64,000 bases of DNA. It comes from CAYNJG01 sp965216885 (lineage in GTDB: Bacteria; Planctomycetota; Planctomycetia; Pirellulales; Pirellulaceae). A program made the position numbers and the translations under genes. Below are positions 15,746 through 25,169 of this stretch, piece by piece. The stretch is from contig OZ244209.1 of assembly GCA_965216885.1 (NCBI GenBank), positions 5,518,001 through 5,582,000 of the forward strand, read 5' to 3'. A model generated the notes under the pieces. The model searched no databases. It worked only from the letters and a program-made list of their open reading frames with translations, and was not told the origin of the DNA. The stretch's first letter is position 1. The number at the start of each line of letters is the position of its first letter.

Positions 15746-18700
15746 TGCTTCTCGATTCGCTGCGGCGAAACTTTCACTCGCGTCCCCAGCGGCTGTGCAA
15801 ACAGCGAAATGCGGTACTCTTCCAGCATCCATCGGAAATCCGAGAGGGCCTGCCGATCCACGATCCCGGATTCCTCATCGCACTCCGATAGTCGTTCCCA
15901 ATACCGCTGCAGTTCCCGAATTGCCTTTTCGTTTGGGGCCTGACCATGTTGCAGCTTGTCGATTCGATACTCGATTCCGCGCAAGTAGCGGGGAAACTGC
16001 GAAAGCCATTCCCACGGTGTATCCGACAGGCAATGCTCGTGCATCATTCGGGCAATTTGCGACTCCATGTCTGCGGCGGCCGAGCCAAACCGCTTACCGC
16101 GAATTTCAGGCAACGCCAGGCGTACTCGATGGTAAGCCTCCATCATCTCCGTAACGACGGAGGTAATCTCCTGCGTCGCACCCGAGATTCTGGCAAACGC
16201 TTCTGCCTGTCGTGAGGCGAAATCATCGGCTGTTCGGGGAAGCTTTTCGCGATGGAAAAAGGCAACTTCCGTTACCAACTGAGCGAGCTGGTCTTCCAGG
16301 TGCTGCTTGGTGAACAGTGACGATGACCAGAGACCGATTTCATTCCAGCGTGGAAGATTACGCAACTGCTTGCTTACCGTTTTCCGGTTCAGCCTCTGAA
16401 ACATCCGACGAATTCCATTGTGACTGGCAACGTCCGCGGCGGTTCGAGTTTCTTCAAGGCGAAGCCCCAGCGTACCGTCGCCAAATTCGACGACCGCGGG
16501 AAACAGCGTCACCTCGATTCCACCGCGAGCGACCGAGACTTCCATGGGCAGTTCGCCAAAGTCCCATTCCGTCACGTCATCGCGATGCCATTCACTATCG
16601 GTGACAACGATGCCCGTTTCGGCATGGTCAGCCCCAATCAAACTCTTTCGCAATTCGCCAAGATCGCGATCGGCAGACTGCTCCTTGCCCTGTTCATCCA
16701 CCACCGACACGCGCATTCTTAAGTGCGAACCCAGCTTCTCCACTCGAAAGTCAGACGGCTTGATCGTTTCACCCGCGTGCTGACTGAAATGCTTCGCCAC
16801 CTCGGCGAGGAACGAACCTTTTCCAAATTCCAGCTCGGACATTACCTTTTCTGCCGTATCCGGTGCCGGCACCAGACCGCGACGGATCGGTTTCGGCAAA
16901 CAGCGAATCAATGCCACCAGCTTCTGTTCCAGCAATCCAGGCACTCCCCATTCCAATTGTTCTGGATGCAGTTGCGACAGGGCCTCGACAGGGACGGAAA
17001 CCGTCACGCCATCATTTTCGGCGCCCGGTTCAAAGTGATACTCAAGGGGCAACTGCATGGACCCGACATCGAGGACCGCAGGAAACGCGTCGCGGTCCAA
17101 CGATTCCTCATCGCCCATCAGATCGTCAATCGACATGCAGATCTGATCACGCAACTCGGGCGACTTCTTGATCGCACGCCGCAAGCTGGACATGTCATAG
17201 ACGTCATCAGGCAGCCGACTGTTGTAGAACGAGTACAGTTGGTATTCGTCCAGGATGAAATCTCGCTTGCGCGTCCTGGCGGCGAGCGCCTCGGCTTCCT
17301 CTCGTACTCTTGCGTTGTTACGAAAGAATGCATCATCCGCATCCATGTCCTGTTCAACGAGCCCCTTTTCAATGAATAGCCTTCGCGCCGTCTCCGGGTC
17401 GAGATGACCGTAGCCAACCCGCCGACGAACAACGACGGGTAATCCGAATAACGACACGTTTTCGAACGCCATCACGGACTGACTCTTCTTGTGCCAATGC
17501 GGGTCGTTATACGTGTGTTTCGTGAGATGAGCCCCCAACGACTCGAGCCACGTTGGTTTGATACGAGCGACCGTCCGGCCGAATCGTCTGGACGTTTCAA
17601 CCACTTCCGCTGCGACGACCCACTTGGGCTTCGCGCGGGACAAACCGGAACCGGGCCACAGGAAGAACTTGTTGCCACCGGCTCCCGTATATTCACGTTC
17701 GTCAGCGAGATGAGCCGAGCTACTAAGTAGCCCCGTTAGCAACGCACGATGGATGGCATCCGCATCGGGTTCGTCGGGCCGCTTGCCAACCTTCAGATGA
17801 TGATCGATGGCCGTCTGCCGCAGCTGCCGATGCACCTCGCCCCACTCGCGAATTCTCGCCGGCGCCAGGAACATTCGTTCGCACATTTTCTGAAAGCGTC
17901 CTCGTGACAGCTCAGTTCGCTTCTCTTCCAGAAAATCCCATAACTTCAGGTACGACAGAAAGTCCGAACGTTCGTCAAGAAATTGCTCGTGTTGTTCGTC
18001 CGCGGCCTGTTGCCTTTCAATCGGGCGAACACGTGGGTCCTGCACTTCCAGTGCGGCGGCGATGATGAGCACTTCCGACAGGCATCGTTCGTCGTGTCCA
18101 CCGAGCACAATGCGACCGATGCGTGGGTCAACGGGAAGCTTTGCGAGCGTGCGGCCAACTTCCGTCAGGCGACGATGATCATCGACCGCACCGATTTCAA
18201 ACAGGGTTTTGTAGCCTTCTCGAATCGTTTCCGGTCGTGGCGGATCGAGAAAAGGAATCTTGTCGACTTCTCCCAGCTTCAGATACTTCGCCTGCAGAAT
18301 CACGGACGCCAGATTGGTGCGTCGGATCTCGGGAGTCGTGAAGGGCGATCGCGTCGCGAAGTCCTCTTCACTGAACAGGCGTACGCAAATCCCGGGACCC
18401 ACGCGACCACAACGTCCCTTGCGCTGATCGGCCGATGCCTGCGACACACTTTCGATTGGCAATCGTTGCATTCGAAGCCGCGAGGAGAAGCGACTAATGC
18501 GAGCGGTACCGGTGTCAATGACGCAGTGGATTCGAGGAACCGTCAGCGAGGATTCGGCCACATTCGTCGCAAGGACGATGCGTCGCGCAGCGCCGGGCTT
18601 GAAGATCTTGTTCTGCTCCGCGGTCGACAACCGTGCATATAACGGCAGAACCTCGCGTTGCTGTTGCTGAATCAGCTTGTCCGCACGCAGGCGCTTGGCC

Positions 18701-19599
18701 GCTTCGCGAATGTCACGTTCCGTGGGCAGGAACACCAGCATGTCACCTTCATGGGACAGTTCATGTACGGCGTTGATCAGCCCCTGATAGACGTTGACGG
18801 TACTTCCCGCTTCATCCTGTAGATCGCGGTATCGCACTTCTACCGGGTACGTGCGGCCCTCCACCTGAATGACAGGCGCCTTGCATTCCGTTGTCCCGAA
18901 GTGCTCACCGAATCGCTCGGCATCAATCGTCGCCGAAGTAATGATCAGACGCAGTTCGGGGCGTTTCTGCAAAGTGCCGTGCAACATCCCCAGCAGGAAG
19001 TCAATATTGAGTGAGCGTTCGTGCGCCTCATCCAGAATAATGACTTCGTATTGCTCCAGAAAGCGATCACCGGCCGCTTCCGCCAGCAGAATCCCGTCCG
19101 TCATCAGCTTGATGAAGGTACGAGGTTTGGTTTGATCCTGAAACCGAATCTTGTAGCCAACGTGCTCGCCCAACGGCGACTTCAGTTCCTCGGCAATTCG
19201 CGCGGCGACGGTCCTTGCCGCGATGCGTCGCGGTTGAGTATGCCCGATAAACCCAGTGACTCCGTAGCCCGCATCGAGACAGATCTTCGGAAGTTGTGTC
19301 GACTTTCCGGAGCCCGTTTCGCCGGCAACCACAATCACCTGATGGTCGCCCAAAGCCGCGACAATTTCGTCACGGTGCGACATGATCGGCAGGTCGTTTT
19401 CAAATTGAACATCGGGGACGGCCTTCTCACGCAGCTCACGACGATCCAGCGATTTGCGCAACCGTTCGTCAAAGAGCATCTGAGCCTTGTCCGCAGGCTT
19501 GCCTTCCGTTTTCAGACGAGCCAGTTTCGCTGACTGCCTTTTTAGCCAGTGTCGATCGCACAGCATGGACTGGGCAATCTGTTCTTCCGTCAAATCCAA
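15721..19599 (-). CDS. hrpA: ATP-dependent RNA helicase HrpA (DEAH box)
   Basis: A 1292-residue DEAH-box helicase with the layout of E. coli HrpA (about 1300 residues). Walker A is G-E-T-G-S-G-K-S-T (93-101), the box D-E-A-H is at 190-193, and S-A-T is at 222-224. Motif VI lies in Q-R-K-G-R-C-G-R-V-G, followed by the helicase-associated HA2 and OB-fold regions and the long DUF3418 C terminus. HrpA proteins act on structured RNA and, in E. coli, rescue stalled or collided ribosomes. The start is a TTG with no strong ribosome-binding site; an ATG 11 codons in is an alternative. The 3' end overlaps a possible small gene. Confidence 0.95.
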   Translation of the reverse strand: MDLTEEQIAQSMLCDRHWLKRQSAKLARLKTEGKPADKAQMLFDERLRKSLDRRELREKAVPDVQFENDLPIMSHRDEIVAALGDHQVIVVAGETGSGKSTQLPKICLDAGYGVTGFIGHTQPRRIAARTVAARIAEELKSPLGEHVGYKIRFQDQTKPRTFIKLMTDGILLAEAAGDRFLEQYEVIILDEAHERSLNIDFLLGMLHGTLQKRPELRLIITSATIDAERFGEHFGTTECKAPVIQVEGRTYPVEVRYRDLQDEAGSTVNVYQGLINAVHELSHEGDMLVFLPTERDIREAAKRLRADKLIQQQQREVLPLYARLSTAEQNKIFKPGAARRIVLATNVAESSLTVPRIHCVIDTGTARISRFSSRLRMQRLPIESVSQASADQRKGRCGRVGPGICVRLFSEEDFATRSPFTTPEIRRTNLASVILQAKYLKLGEVDKIPFLDPPRPETIREGYKTLFEIGAVDDHRRLTEVGRTLAKLPVDPRIGRIVLGGHDERCLSEVLIIAAALEVQDPRVRPIERQQAADEQHEQFLDERSDFLSYLKLWDFLEEKRTELSRGRFQKMCERMFLAPARIREWGEVHRQLRQTAIDHHLKVGKRPDEPDADAIHRALLTGLLSSSAHLADEREYTGAGGNKFFLWPGSGLSRAKPKWVVAAEVVETSRRFGRTVARIKPTWLESLGAHLTKHTYNDPHWHKKSQSVMAFENVSLFGLPVVVRRRVGYGHLDPETARRLFIEKGLVEQDMDADDAFFRNNARVREEAEALAARTRKRDFILDEYQLYSFYNSRLPDDVYDMSSLRRAIKKSPELRDQICMSIDDLMGDEESLDRDAFPAVLDVGSMQLPLEYHFEPGAENDGVTVSVPVEALSQLHPEQLEWGVPGLLEQKLVALIRCLPKPIRRGLVPAPDTAEKVMSELEFGKGSFLAEVAKHFSQHAGETIKPSDFRVEKLGSHLRMRVSVVDEQGKEQSADRDLGELRKSLIGADHAETGIVVTDSEWHRDDVTEWDFGELPMEVSVARGGIEVTLFPAVVEFGDGTLGLRLEETRTAADVASHNGIRRMFQRLNRKTVSKQLRNLPRWNEIGLWSSSLFTKQHLEDQLAQLVTEVAFFHREKLPRTADDFASRQAEAFARISGATQEITSVVTEMMEAYHRVRLALPEIRGKRFGSAAADMESQIARMMHEHCLSDTPWEWLSQFPRYLRGIEYRIDKLQHGQAPNEKAIRELQRYWERLSECDEESGIVDRQALSDFRWMLEEYRISLFAQPLGTRVKVSPQRIEKQWNKTQAL

Positions 19600-19727
19600 C
19601 TTGAGTGAGCTCCCGAATACGCCTGTTTGCCCGTTGCGGACGCGTCTATCCGATCAGGAAAACGAGACGGGGGCAACCAGCCGAGTTCGCGTGATTGTGC
19701 AGAATTTCGACTTCGTGGCCTGCCAAC

Positions 19728-19750
19728 GCTGCATCGTGGCATGATGCAGC
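19728..19750. other. Perfect 8-bp hairpin between the ABC ATPase gene and hrpA
   Basis: GCTGCATC (19728-19735) pairs with GATGCAGC (19743-19750) around a 7-nt loop. It lies about 45 bp past the stop of the ABC ATPase gene on the minus strand and may terminate its transcript, but no U-tract follows. Confidence 0.45.
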
Positions 19751-19792
19751 GGCCATTCCGGCTGGTGGCGGGAAAGCGGATCGGTACCCGCC

Positions 19793-20722
19793 CTACGTGA
19801 CAAGCCCCTTGGTGACCATCATGAAGACGTCTTCGAGCGTTGGATCTTTTTCTGCATAGCTGCGAACGCAGATGTTGGAATCAGCGTTCAACTGCTGCAG
19901 AAGTCCCGCCACGCCGTCGTCATCCGTCTCCAGCTCGGCGGTCACCATCAGATTGTCGACCTGCACATCACGGACGTGCGGTGAACTGCGCACGATCGAC
20001 AGACCGGCTTCCATACCGTTATTGAACTTCACCTGAATGATCCGATTGCCACGAATCCGGCGATAGACATCCTCAATCGGTCCATGCATCAGCAACTGCC
20101 CGCGTTCGATGATTCCGATGGAAGTACAACAATCGGCGAGCTCGGTGAGGATGTGACTGGAAATCAGAATCGTCTTGCCCATACGACGCAACTCTTTGAG
20201 CAGCGCCTTCATCTCCAGCCGGGCACGCGGGTCGAGACCACTGGCGGGTTCATCCAGAATGAGCACCGGTGGATCGTGTACCAGCGTCTTCGCAAGACAA
20301 AGCCTTTGCTTCATACCGCGGGACAGACCGTTTACAAAGTCGTCGCGTTTGTGAGTCAGATCCAGCAGCTCGAGCACATCAGTGATCACCTGCTTGCGTT
20401 TGCCACGTCCGATCCCGTAGGCAACCGCGAAGAAATCCAGAAACTCCCAGACCTTCATGCCGTCGTAGACGCCAAACGTGTCGGGCATATAACCCACACT
20501 ACGTCGCACGTTCATGGGGTCCGCCGTGACACTATGTCCGTTGACGGTGCCTTCACCGTGGCTGGCTTTCAACAGCGTCGCGAGAAATCGGATCGTCGTA
20601 CTCTTCCCTGCCCCGTTGGGACCGATAAAGCCGAACATCTCTCCGGCGCCGATCGTCAGATTCAGCCGTTCTACCGCTACGAAGTCTCCGTAGCTTTTCC
20701 CGAAGTCGGTTATTTCAATCAT
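19793..20722 (-). CDS. ABC transporter ATP-binding protein
   Basis: A 309-residue ABC ATPase of the CcmA/NatA-like group. Walker A is G-P-N-G-A-G-K-S-T (34-42), the signature is L-S-R-G-M-K-Q-R, and Walker B is V-L-I-L-D-E-P-A-S-G-L-D. The C-terminal 80 residues form the usual accessory domain. The gene follows the 999-residue lipoprotein gene by 68 bp on the same strand, probably in one operon. I find no ordinary permease next to it; a permease may lie elsewhere or the lipoprotein's membrane part may serve. Substrate unknown. Confidence 0.92.
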   Translation of the reverse strand: MIEITDFGKSYGDFVAVERLNLTIGAGEMFGFIGPNGAGKSTTIRFLATLLKASHGEGTVNGHSVTADPMNVRRSVGYMPDTFGVYDGMKVWEFLDFFAVAYGIGRGKRKQVITDVLELLDLTHKRDDFVNGLSRGMKQRLCLAKTLVHDPPVLILDEPASGLDPRARLEMKALLKELRRMGKTILISSHILTELADCCTSIGIIERGQLLMHGPIEDVYRRIRGNRIIQVKFNNGMEAGLSIVRSSPHVRDVQVDNLMVTAELETDDDGVAGLLQQLNADSNICVRSYAEKDPTLEDVFMMVTKGLVT

Positions 20723-20790
20723 TGCGTGAGAATCTCGATTTGTTCAAGGTCGCCATGCGTCGAACTTCGACACCAGTCCTGAAGTTGGCT

Positions 20791-23790
20791 CTAGTACGAA
20801 ATGGCATCGGGTTTTCGGGCTTTCAGGTCGCGGGCCATCGCGGCATAGGAATTCAGATCTCGCTTTGGATCGGGCCGAGCACCATGAGTGAGATTGGTGA
20901 CAAAGACAACGCGCGACGTCACCTGTGAAGCTTTGGGACTGACGGTAATTCCGGGCAAGACCGAGTCATTCCACGCCACAAAAACCGAATCACCATTCCC
21001 AAGCCGCTTGGGATCGACGGCCAGATTGAGCAGAAAGCGAACGTTAAGTTCCTCCTCCCCGGACTTGCGACTGGTCGAGCTGGTCGATTCCCATTCGCCA
21101 AATTCGGGTTCGACCGTTTTAAGTTCGGTGAATTCCAGCCCCGCCTTTCGTTGACGTTTGGCAAGGTCGCCCACCCACGCCGCTTCGACAACGCCGGCAC
21201 TGTTTCGACGAACGATCGCCCCTCCGGAAAGATCGTGATCGGTATTGTTGGTGATCTCCAGTCGCTCGGCGGAATAGTCGATTGCCCCGCCAAGACTGAG
21301 CATCTGCTCGGCGTGAACCATGCCCGTCGTGTTGGAAGCCACACTGAATCCCGTCAGCCCAACATCCGTTCCCTGGTAGAGCGACACCTGACGATCCGTC
21401 CCCTGCTGACCAGCGGCGAACGGTTGAATCAGCGTGGATTCCTCTTCACCACTGACTTTGTATTTCGAGGAGAGCGATGTATAGAAGCCGATGTAGCGTG
21501 TAACGTGCCCACGGTCGTAGCCGGTGTGTGACTCGACGATCGCGATCTCTGTACGGCTGCGCACAAATCCGATGTCCAACTGGGCTGCCTGAACGACGCC
21601 CAGTGCTCCGCCAATTGCGATGACGGGAATCGCTGCCCATGCCCACTCCACACGACCGATCAGCTTGAACAGAATCCAGTTGACCGGGACCAGGAGAACG
21701 AGATAAATGCCCAACACCTTTGCGATAAACTCAACGGACGGTACCGAAATCCCCGCCGACTGATCAAGCGACTCTTTGGCTTCCTGGGATGCGTCGCTCA
21801 TGTCGGACCAGCCGGCGACACCCGTTACGTCGTCCTTGGCGAAACCGTTTACCCCGTAAGAATTGTTGGCAACACGATCGAGCTGGTGCATCGAACCACC
21901 AGCCAGAATCTCAACTCCGTGATCTTTTTGCTTGGACTGTTTTGCCAACTTTACGGTGGCGTAGAGAAACGCCTCACCCGCCTTAGGCACGTTGTCTCCA
22001 TCGACGAGACCAATCACCTCAATCGTGTCAGACGCCCCCGGACGCAGTGGATTGATGCCCCACGTCACGACCGATCGCTTCGGTTCAACCACGAGGCCTC
22101 GCGTTCCTTCGGTAAGCCTCAAAGACTCGTCTCCGTGAAGTTCCAACAGCATGCCCGTCAACGTCCGTCCGCCGGTGTTGCGAACCGTCACATAGAAAGC
22201 ATCCGAGTTGCCCCGTGCGAGCCCCTGCGGGCCATCAATGGCAATCGCCAACCCCGGAATGACATCTGCTGCACCTTCTGCGTTTTCAAACTGTGTGATG
22301 GCTTCCCGAACGCGGCTGTCACGTCCTTCCAGACTCGCCGGAATCGGGACGAGTGCGTCTTCGACACGTCGCAGACTTCTTGTGACCGAACGTTGACGAC
22401 TGGTCATCGCCATGGCGTCTCGCGTGAAGTAACGCAGCGACGAAGTAATTCGCGGATCGTCACGACTGAGCCCCGCACCGACCCACGATTCCACAATCGA
22501 ATCCGACTGGTCAAAGAACTTCCTTGCCGGCCGCGACAGCAAACAGGAGTTGAAGAACGTGTCGTAGGAGTCCCACGACTGGAAATACTTGTGCGGTAGA
22601 TTGAAGGCCGTCACGACAATGCGACCGCGACCAATGCTGCGTTGGGCGACGAGGTCGGCGGTGTTGGGGACGAACGCGCCATCTTCGATCAGTTCCAATT
22701 CGAGTGCCACGGGCCGATCCGCCTCATCCGCCACGGGAGACAGCAGATGACTGGTAATTTTCTGCTCGCTCTCTTCTTGGTAGGCAGGATCAATCAGCGG
22801 CGATGCGAATGACCAATGTTCGTTCAGCTTCGCAATCTGTTCATCGCTGACCGCACCAACGTTGCCAGACTTTGCGGGCAGGTACGGGGCCAGCACGCTG
22901 TTTCCCAACCGGTCGAGCGTACGAGGTCCGTTGATGATCAGTTGCCCGCCCCAGTGGAGCCAGTCGATCAGCGACTGCTGCTGCGTCGTACTGAGAATCT
23001 CCGGTTCAAAATCATCCCACAACACATAGGCCATGTTGCTCCACGTCAGCGGATGCGATGGCAGATCGACGCGGCGAGTCCCTTTGGGCAGCTTGACGAA
23101 ATAATCAAGTTCGACACTGAGGAACTCGTCGCTGGAACGTTGCGGTTTAATGCTCCGCAACGTCTTCATGAACTGGTAGTTGTCAGGGCGACCGGCGAGC
23201 ACGACGAAGTTGTTCTGAAACGACCTCATCTTGGTTGTCGCTTCGTATTTCCAGTCGACTTCGCGACCACCTCCGCGAGGCTTGAGCCGCGTCATAAGGT
23301 TGATGGCACCACGACCGCGGGCGATCGGATTGGCATAGAACATCAGGTCAAAATGCTTGAGCTGGCCCTTCGGCAGGTTTACCGGCCGAGTCGTCGAGAG
23401 TTCAAAACCCGTTTCCGGCAAAGCGTGCGTTTTTCCTTTGGTGTCGACACACTGTGCCTCCAGATCACCCTTGGGAAAATCGTAGTTATTGGCTTTGGTC
23501 GTTTGGACGGCACCAAACCAGTGGCCCGGTTTGATCTGGTTTCTTGTGGGCGAATCGTCACTGGGAAGGACAGCAAGCCGACTCGTTTCGAAGTCAGGTT
23601 TTTCTTCCTGCTTTTCCTGAAGCTCTTTCCTGCGAGCTTCCATCTCTTCAAGCGTTTCGGGTTTCTTGGACTTCTTGTTGGCACCGGTGCCCAACGGGTC
23701 CTTCCAACAACTACAGCCCCCGACAAATGACAACATCAACAAACAAAGGACAATCGAGCACACCTTCGACAGTTGATTCTGCATCTTCAT
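20791..23790 (-). CDS. Very large lipoprotein with central membrane segments
   Basis: A 999-residue protein of no family I can name securely. The N terminus is a lipoprotein signal with lipobox V-G-G-C (Cys26). A charged Lys/Glu stretch (about 30-65) precedes a large soluble region. Within it, residues around 250-300 (W-D-D-F-E-P-E-I-L, then G-G-Q-L-I-I-N-G-P) resemble class I glutamine-amidotransferase-like or GldG-type domains of ABC accessory proteins. A transmembrane pair lies near 690-740 (I-Y-L-V-L-L-V-P-V-N-W-I-L-F, then A-A-I-P-V-I-A-I-G-G-A), and another soluble beta-rich domain follows. Pairing with the ABC ATPase downstream suggests a shared transport or envelope role. This is inference. 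Confidence 0.75.
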   Translation of the reverse strand: MKMQNQLSKVCSIVLCLLMLSFVGGCSCWKDPLGTGANKKSKKPETLEEMEARRKELQEKQEEKPDFETSRLAVLPSDDSPTRNQIKPGHWFGAVQTTKANNYDFPKGDLEAQCVDTKGKTHALPETGFELSTTRPVNLPKGQLKHFDLMFYANPIARGRGAINLMTRLKPRGGGREVDWKYEATTKMRSFQNNFVVLAGRPDNYQFMKTLRSIKPQRSSDEFLSVELDYFVKLPKGTRRVDLPSHPLTWSNMAYVLWDDFEPEILSTTQQQSLIDWLHWGGQLIINGPRTLDRLGNSVLAPYLPAKSGNVGAVSDEQIAKLNEHWSFASPLIDPAYQEESEQKITSHLLSPVADEADRPVALELELIEDGAFVPNTADLVAQRSIGRGRIVVTAFNLPHKYFQSWDSYDTFFNSCLLSRPARKFFDQSDSIVESWVGAGLSRDDPRITSSLRYFTRDAMAMTSRQRSVTRSLRRVEDALVPIPASLEGRDSRVREAITQFENAEGAADVIPGLAIAIDGPQGLARGNSDAFYVTVRNTGGRTLTGMLLELHGDESLRLTEGTRGLVVEPKRSVVTWGINPLRPGASDTIEVIGLVDGDNVPKAGEAFLYATVKLAKQSKQKDHGVEILAGGSMHQLDRVANNSYGVNGFAKDDVTGVAGWSDMSDASQEAKESLDQSAGISVPSVEFIAKVLGIYLVLLVPVNWILFKLIGRVEWAWAAIPVIAIGGALGVVQAAQLDIGFVRSRTEIAIVESHTGYDRGHVTRYIGFYTSLSSKYKVSGEEESTLIQPFAAGQQGTDRQVSLYQGTDVGLTGFSVASNTTGMVHAEQMLSLGGAIDYSAERLEITNNTDHDLSGGAIVRRNSAGVVEAAWVGDLAKRQRKAGLEFTELKTVEPEFGEWESTSSTSRKSGEEELNVRFLLNLAVDPKRLGNGDSVFVAWNDSVLPGITVSPKASQVTSRVVFVTNLTHGARPDPKRDLNSYAAMARDLKARKPDAISY

Positions 23791-24022
23791 TATTCCGGGG
23801 CCGATATTTGAGAACCAGATTCAACGCGACATTGCCAACTTGAGTCAGCCTGAAAGACAAACTCTATGGAATTGGGTGTCCGGGTTTTGAAAGCCGTTCT
23901 ACGTAAATGGCAAACTAAAGACGAATTGTCATTGTTTATTTATAGGAAACATGGTGACCAGATGAAAGTCTGCAGCCGCGATACGACCGTTTCCCCGTTT
24001 GGACACGGGGAAATCAACGTTT

Positions 24023-24331
24023 TCACGCCGTTTCGTAAACTTCCAGGGCGGTCCCGACGACGAGGTCTTTGACGCGTTCACGGTATGCCGTCATGTGGTC
24101 TGCCACCAGATGAGCCCGCAGTGCATCCAGCGACTCCCACCGTTCGATGATGACGGCCACATTTTCACCGGCCAGATTCTGAGCGTCCAGGCCCGTGTCG
24201 GCATCGGTTGTCGGTCCGTATTCGACGCAACCGTCTTCTTCCAGCACCAGTGGCACAAGTTTGTGAAACTCGGTCAGAAAATCGCCCCGTTTTCCGGGAG
24301 CCGTCTCAATCTTGGCGATGACGTGAATCAT
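24023..24331 (-). CDS. Antibiotic biosynthesis monooxygenase (ABM/YgiN-like) protein
   Basis: A 102-residue dimeric alpha-beta barrel protein. The pattern M-I-H-V-I-A-K-I-E-T-A-P-G-K-R, E-x-G-C-V-E-Y-G-P, I-I-E-R-W-E-S, and D-A-L-R-A-H, then H-M, is that of ABM-domain quinol or heme-independent monooxygenases. Substrate unknown; YgiN-like members act on quinols. I start at the ATG at 24331; the frame extends farther, but through a tandem repeat. It follows the DUF420 gene on the same strand. Confidence 0.88.
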   Translation of the reverse strand: MIHVIAKIETAPGKRGDFLTEFHKLVPLVLEEDGCVEYGPTTDADTGLDAQNLAGENVAVIIERWESLDALRAHLVADHMTAYRERVKDLVVGTALEVYETA

Positions 24332-24410
24332 GCGTTCGAACCTTTCAGCAAAAAATTGTTGGTACTTGTGTTTGTTGGTAGCGAATGGAGGCAGTTGTTG
24401 TGTTCGAATC

Positions 24411-24462
24411 GCTGGCCGTATCCGCCGGCCATCATTGCCGGCCGTCATTGCCGGCTTCATTT
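24411..24462 (-). repeat. 13-bp tandem repeat, four units, spanning a stop codon
   Basis: Units start at 24411, 24424, 24437 and 24450. The core is GCCGGCCATCATT, with the outer two more diverged. The last unit covers the final codons and stop (24457-24459) of the DUF420 gene on the minus strand, so the array sits at the end of that gene. Confidence 0.8.
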
Positions 24463-24966
24463 GGCCACGAACGCCAGAAAATAGAATATCCAGCCGGTGA
24501 TGGCCGTCATCAACATTTCAAAGGAGGCGATCGGCGCCCAAAACCGATGCGAACGACTGTGTTCGTTGGGGCCAACGGGTTTGGGGAAACGGCGGACGGC
24601 CTGAATGACAACGTACGTCCAGAGAAATGCGGTGGGAATTGCGAAGAAAAGATGGATGCCAAGACTGTAATGGACCCAGTCGTCCCAAGCGCTGCCCGTC
24701 CAATACGGTGAAAGCGACGCCCGGTCTTCCCAACCGACAATTCGCATTTCCACTTCAAATGCGGTTACCGCAAGCAGCAGAATCGAGGCCAGCGCAATCT
24801 GGACACGTTTGTGCCAGACAAATTTCCCTCGTTTGGCCAGCAGGATGCTCCAAACGAGTACCGGTACGACGGCAAACATGGCGAGAAACACGACGTCGAG
24901 CATGAGGGAACCACGAGTTCCAAGAAATCCATCGACGCCAGGAAACTGCCCCAGGACAACACTCAT
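24457..24966 (-). CDS. DUF420 family membrane protein
   Basis: A 169-residue integral membrane protein with four hydrophobic segments: about residues 20-45, 52-75, 98-120 and 143-165. Conserved His and polar sites (H-K-R-V-Q, D-D-W-V-H-Y-S-L-G-I-H) match the DUF420 family, found near cytochrome oxidase assembly genes in some bacteria. No such genes are here. Function unknown. Its stop codon lies in a 13-bp repeat, and the ABM gene follows. Confidence 0.78.
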   Translation of the reverse strand: MSVVLGQFPGVDGFLGTRGSLMLDVVFLAMFAVVPVLVWSILLAKRGKFVWHKRVQIALASILLLAVTAFEVEMRIVGWEDRASLSPYWTGSAWDDWVHYSLGIHLFFAIPTAFLWTYVVIQAVRRFPKPVGPNEHSRSHRFWAPIASFEMLMTAITGWIFYFLAFVAK

Positions 24967-25169
24967 AGATCAGCTACCAACTCTTTAAATCTGGATGTAA
25001 CCAATCATCCACTATATCGCCGCCGGCAGCCTCGCATAGCCGCACAACCTTGACTTTTGCGGGGCAATTGGTTGCACTGTCGAGTTGATTTACGGTGCAC
25101 GCAGACTCCAGCGAGACCGGATTTTTCATATGGCTGCTGGAGCGATCAATAGCCTACAAGGGAATGACC

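Noticed and set aside
22816..23730. 304-codon plus-strand frame opposite the large lipoprotein
   Set aside because: Shadow of the high-GC lipoprotein gene; no ribosome-binding site or recognisable motif.
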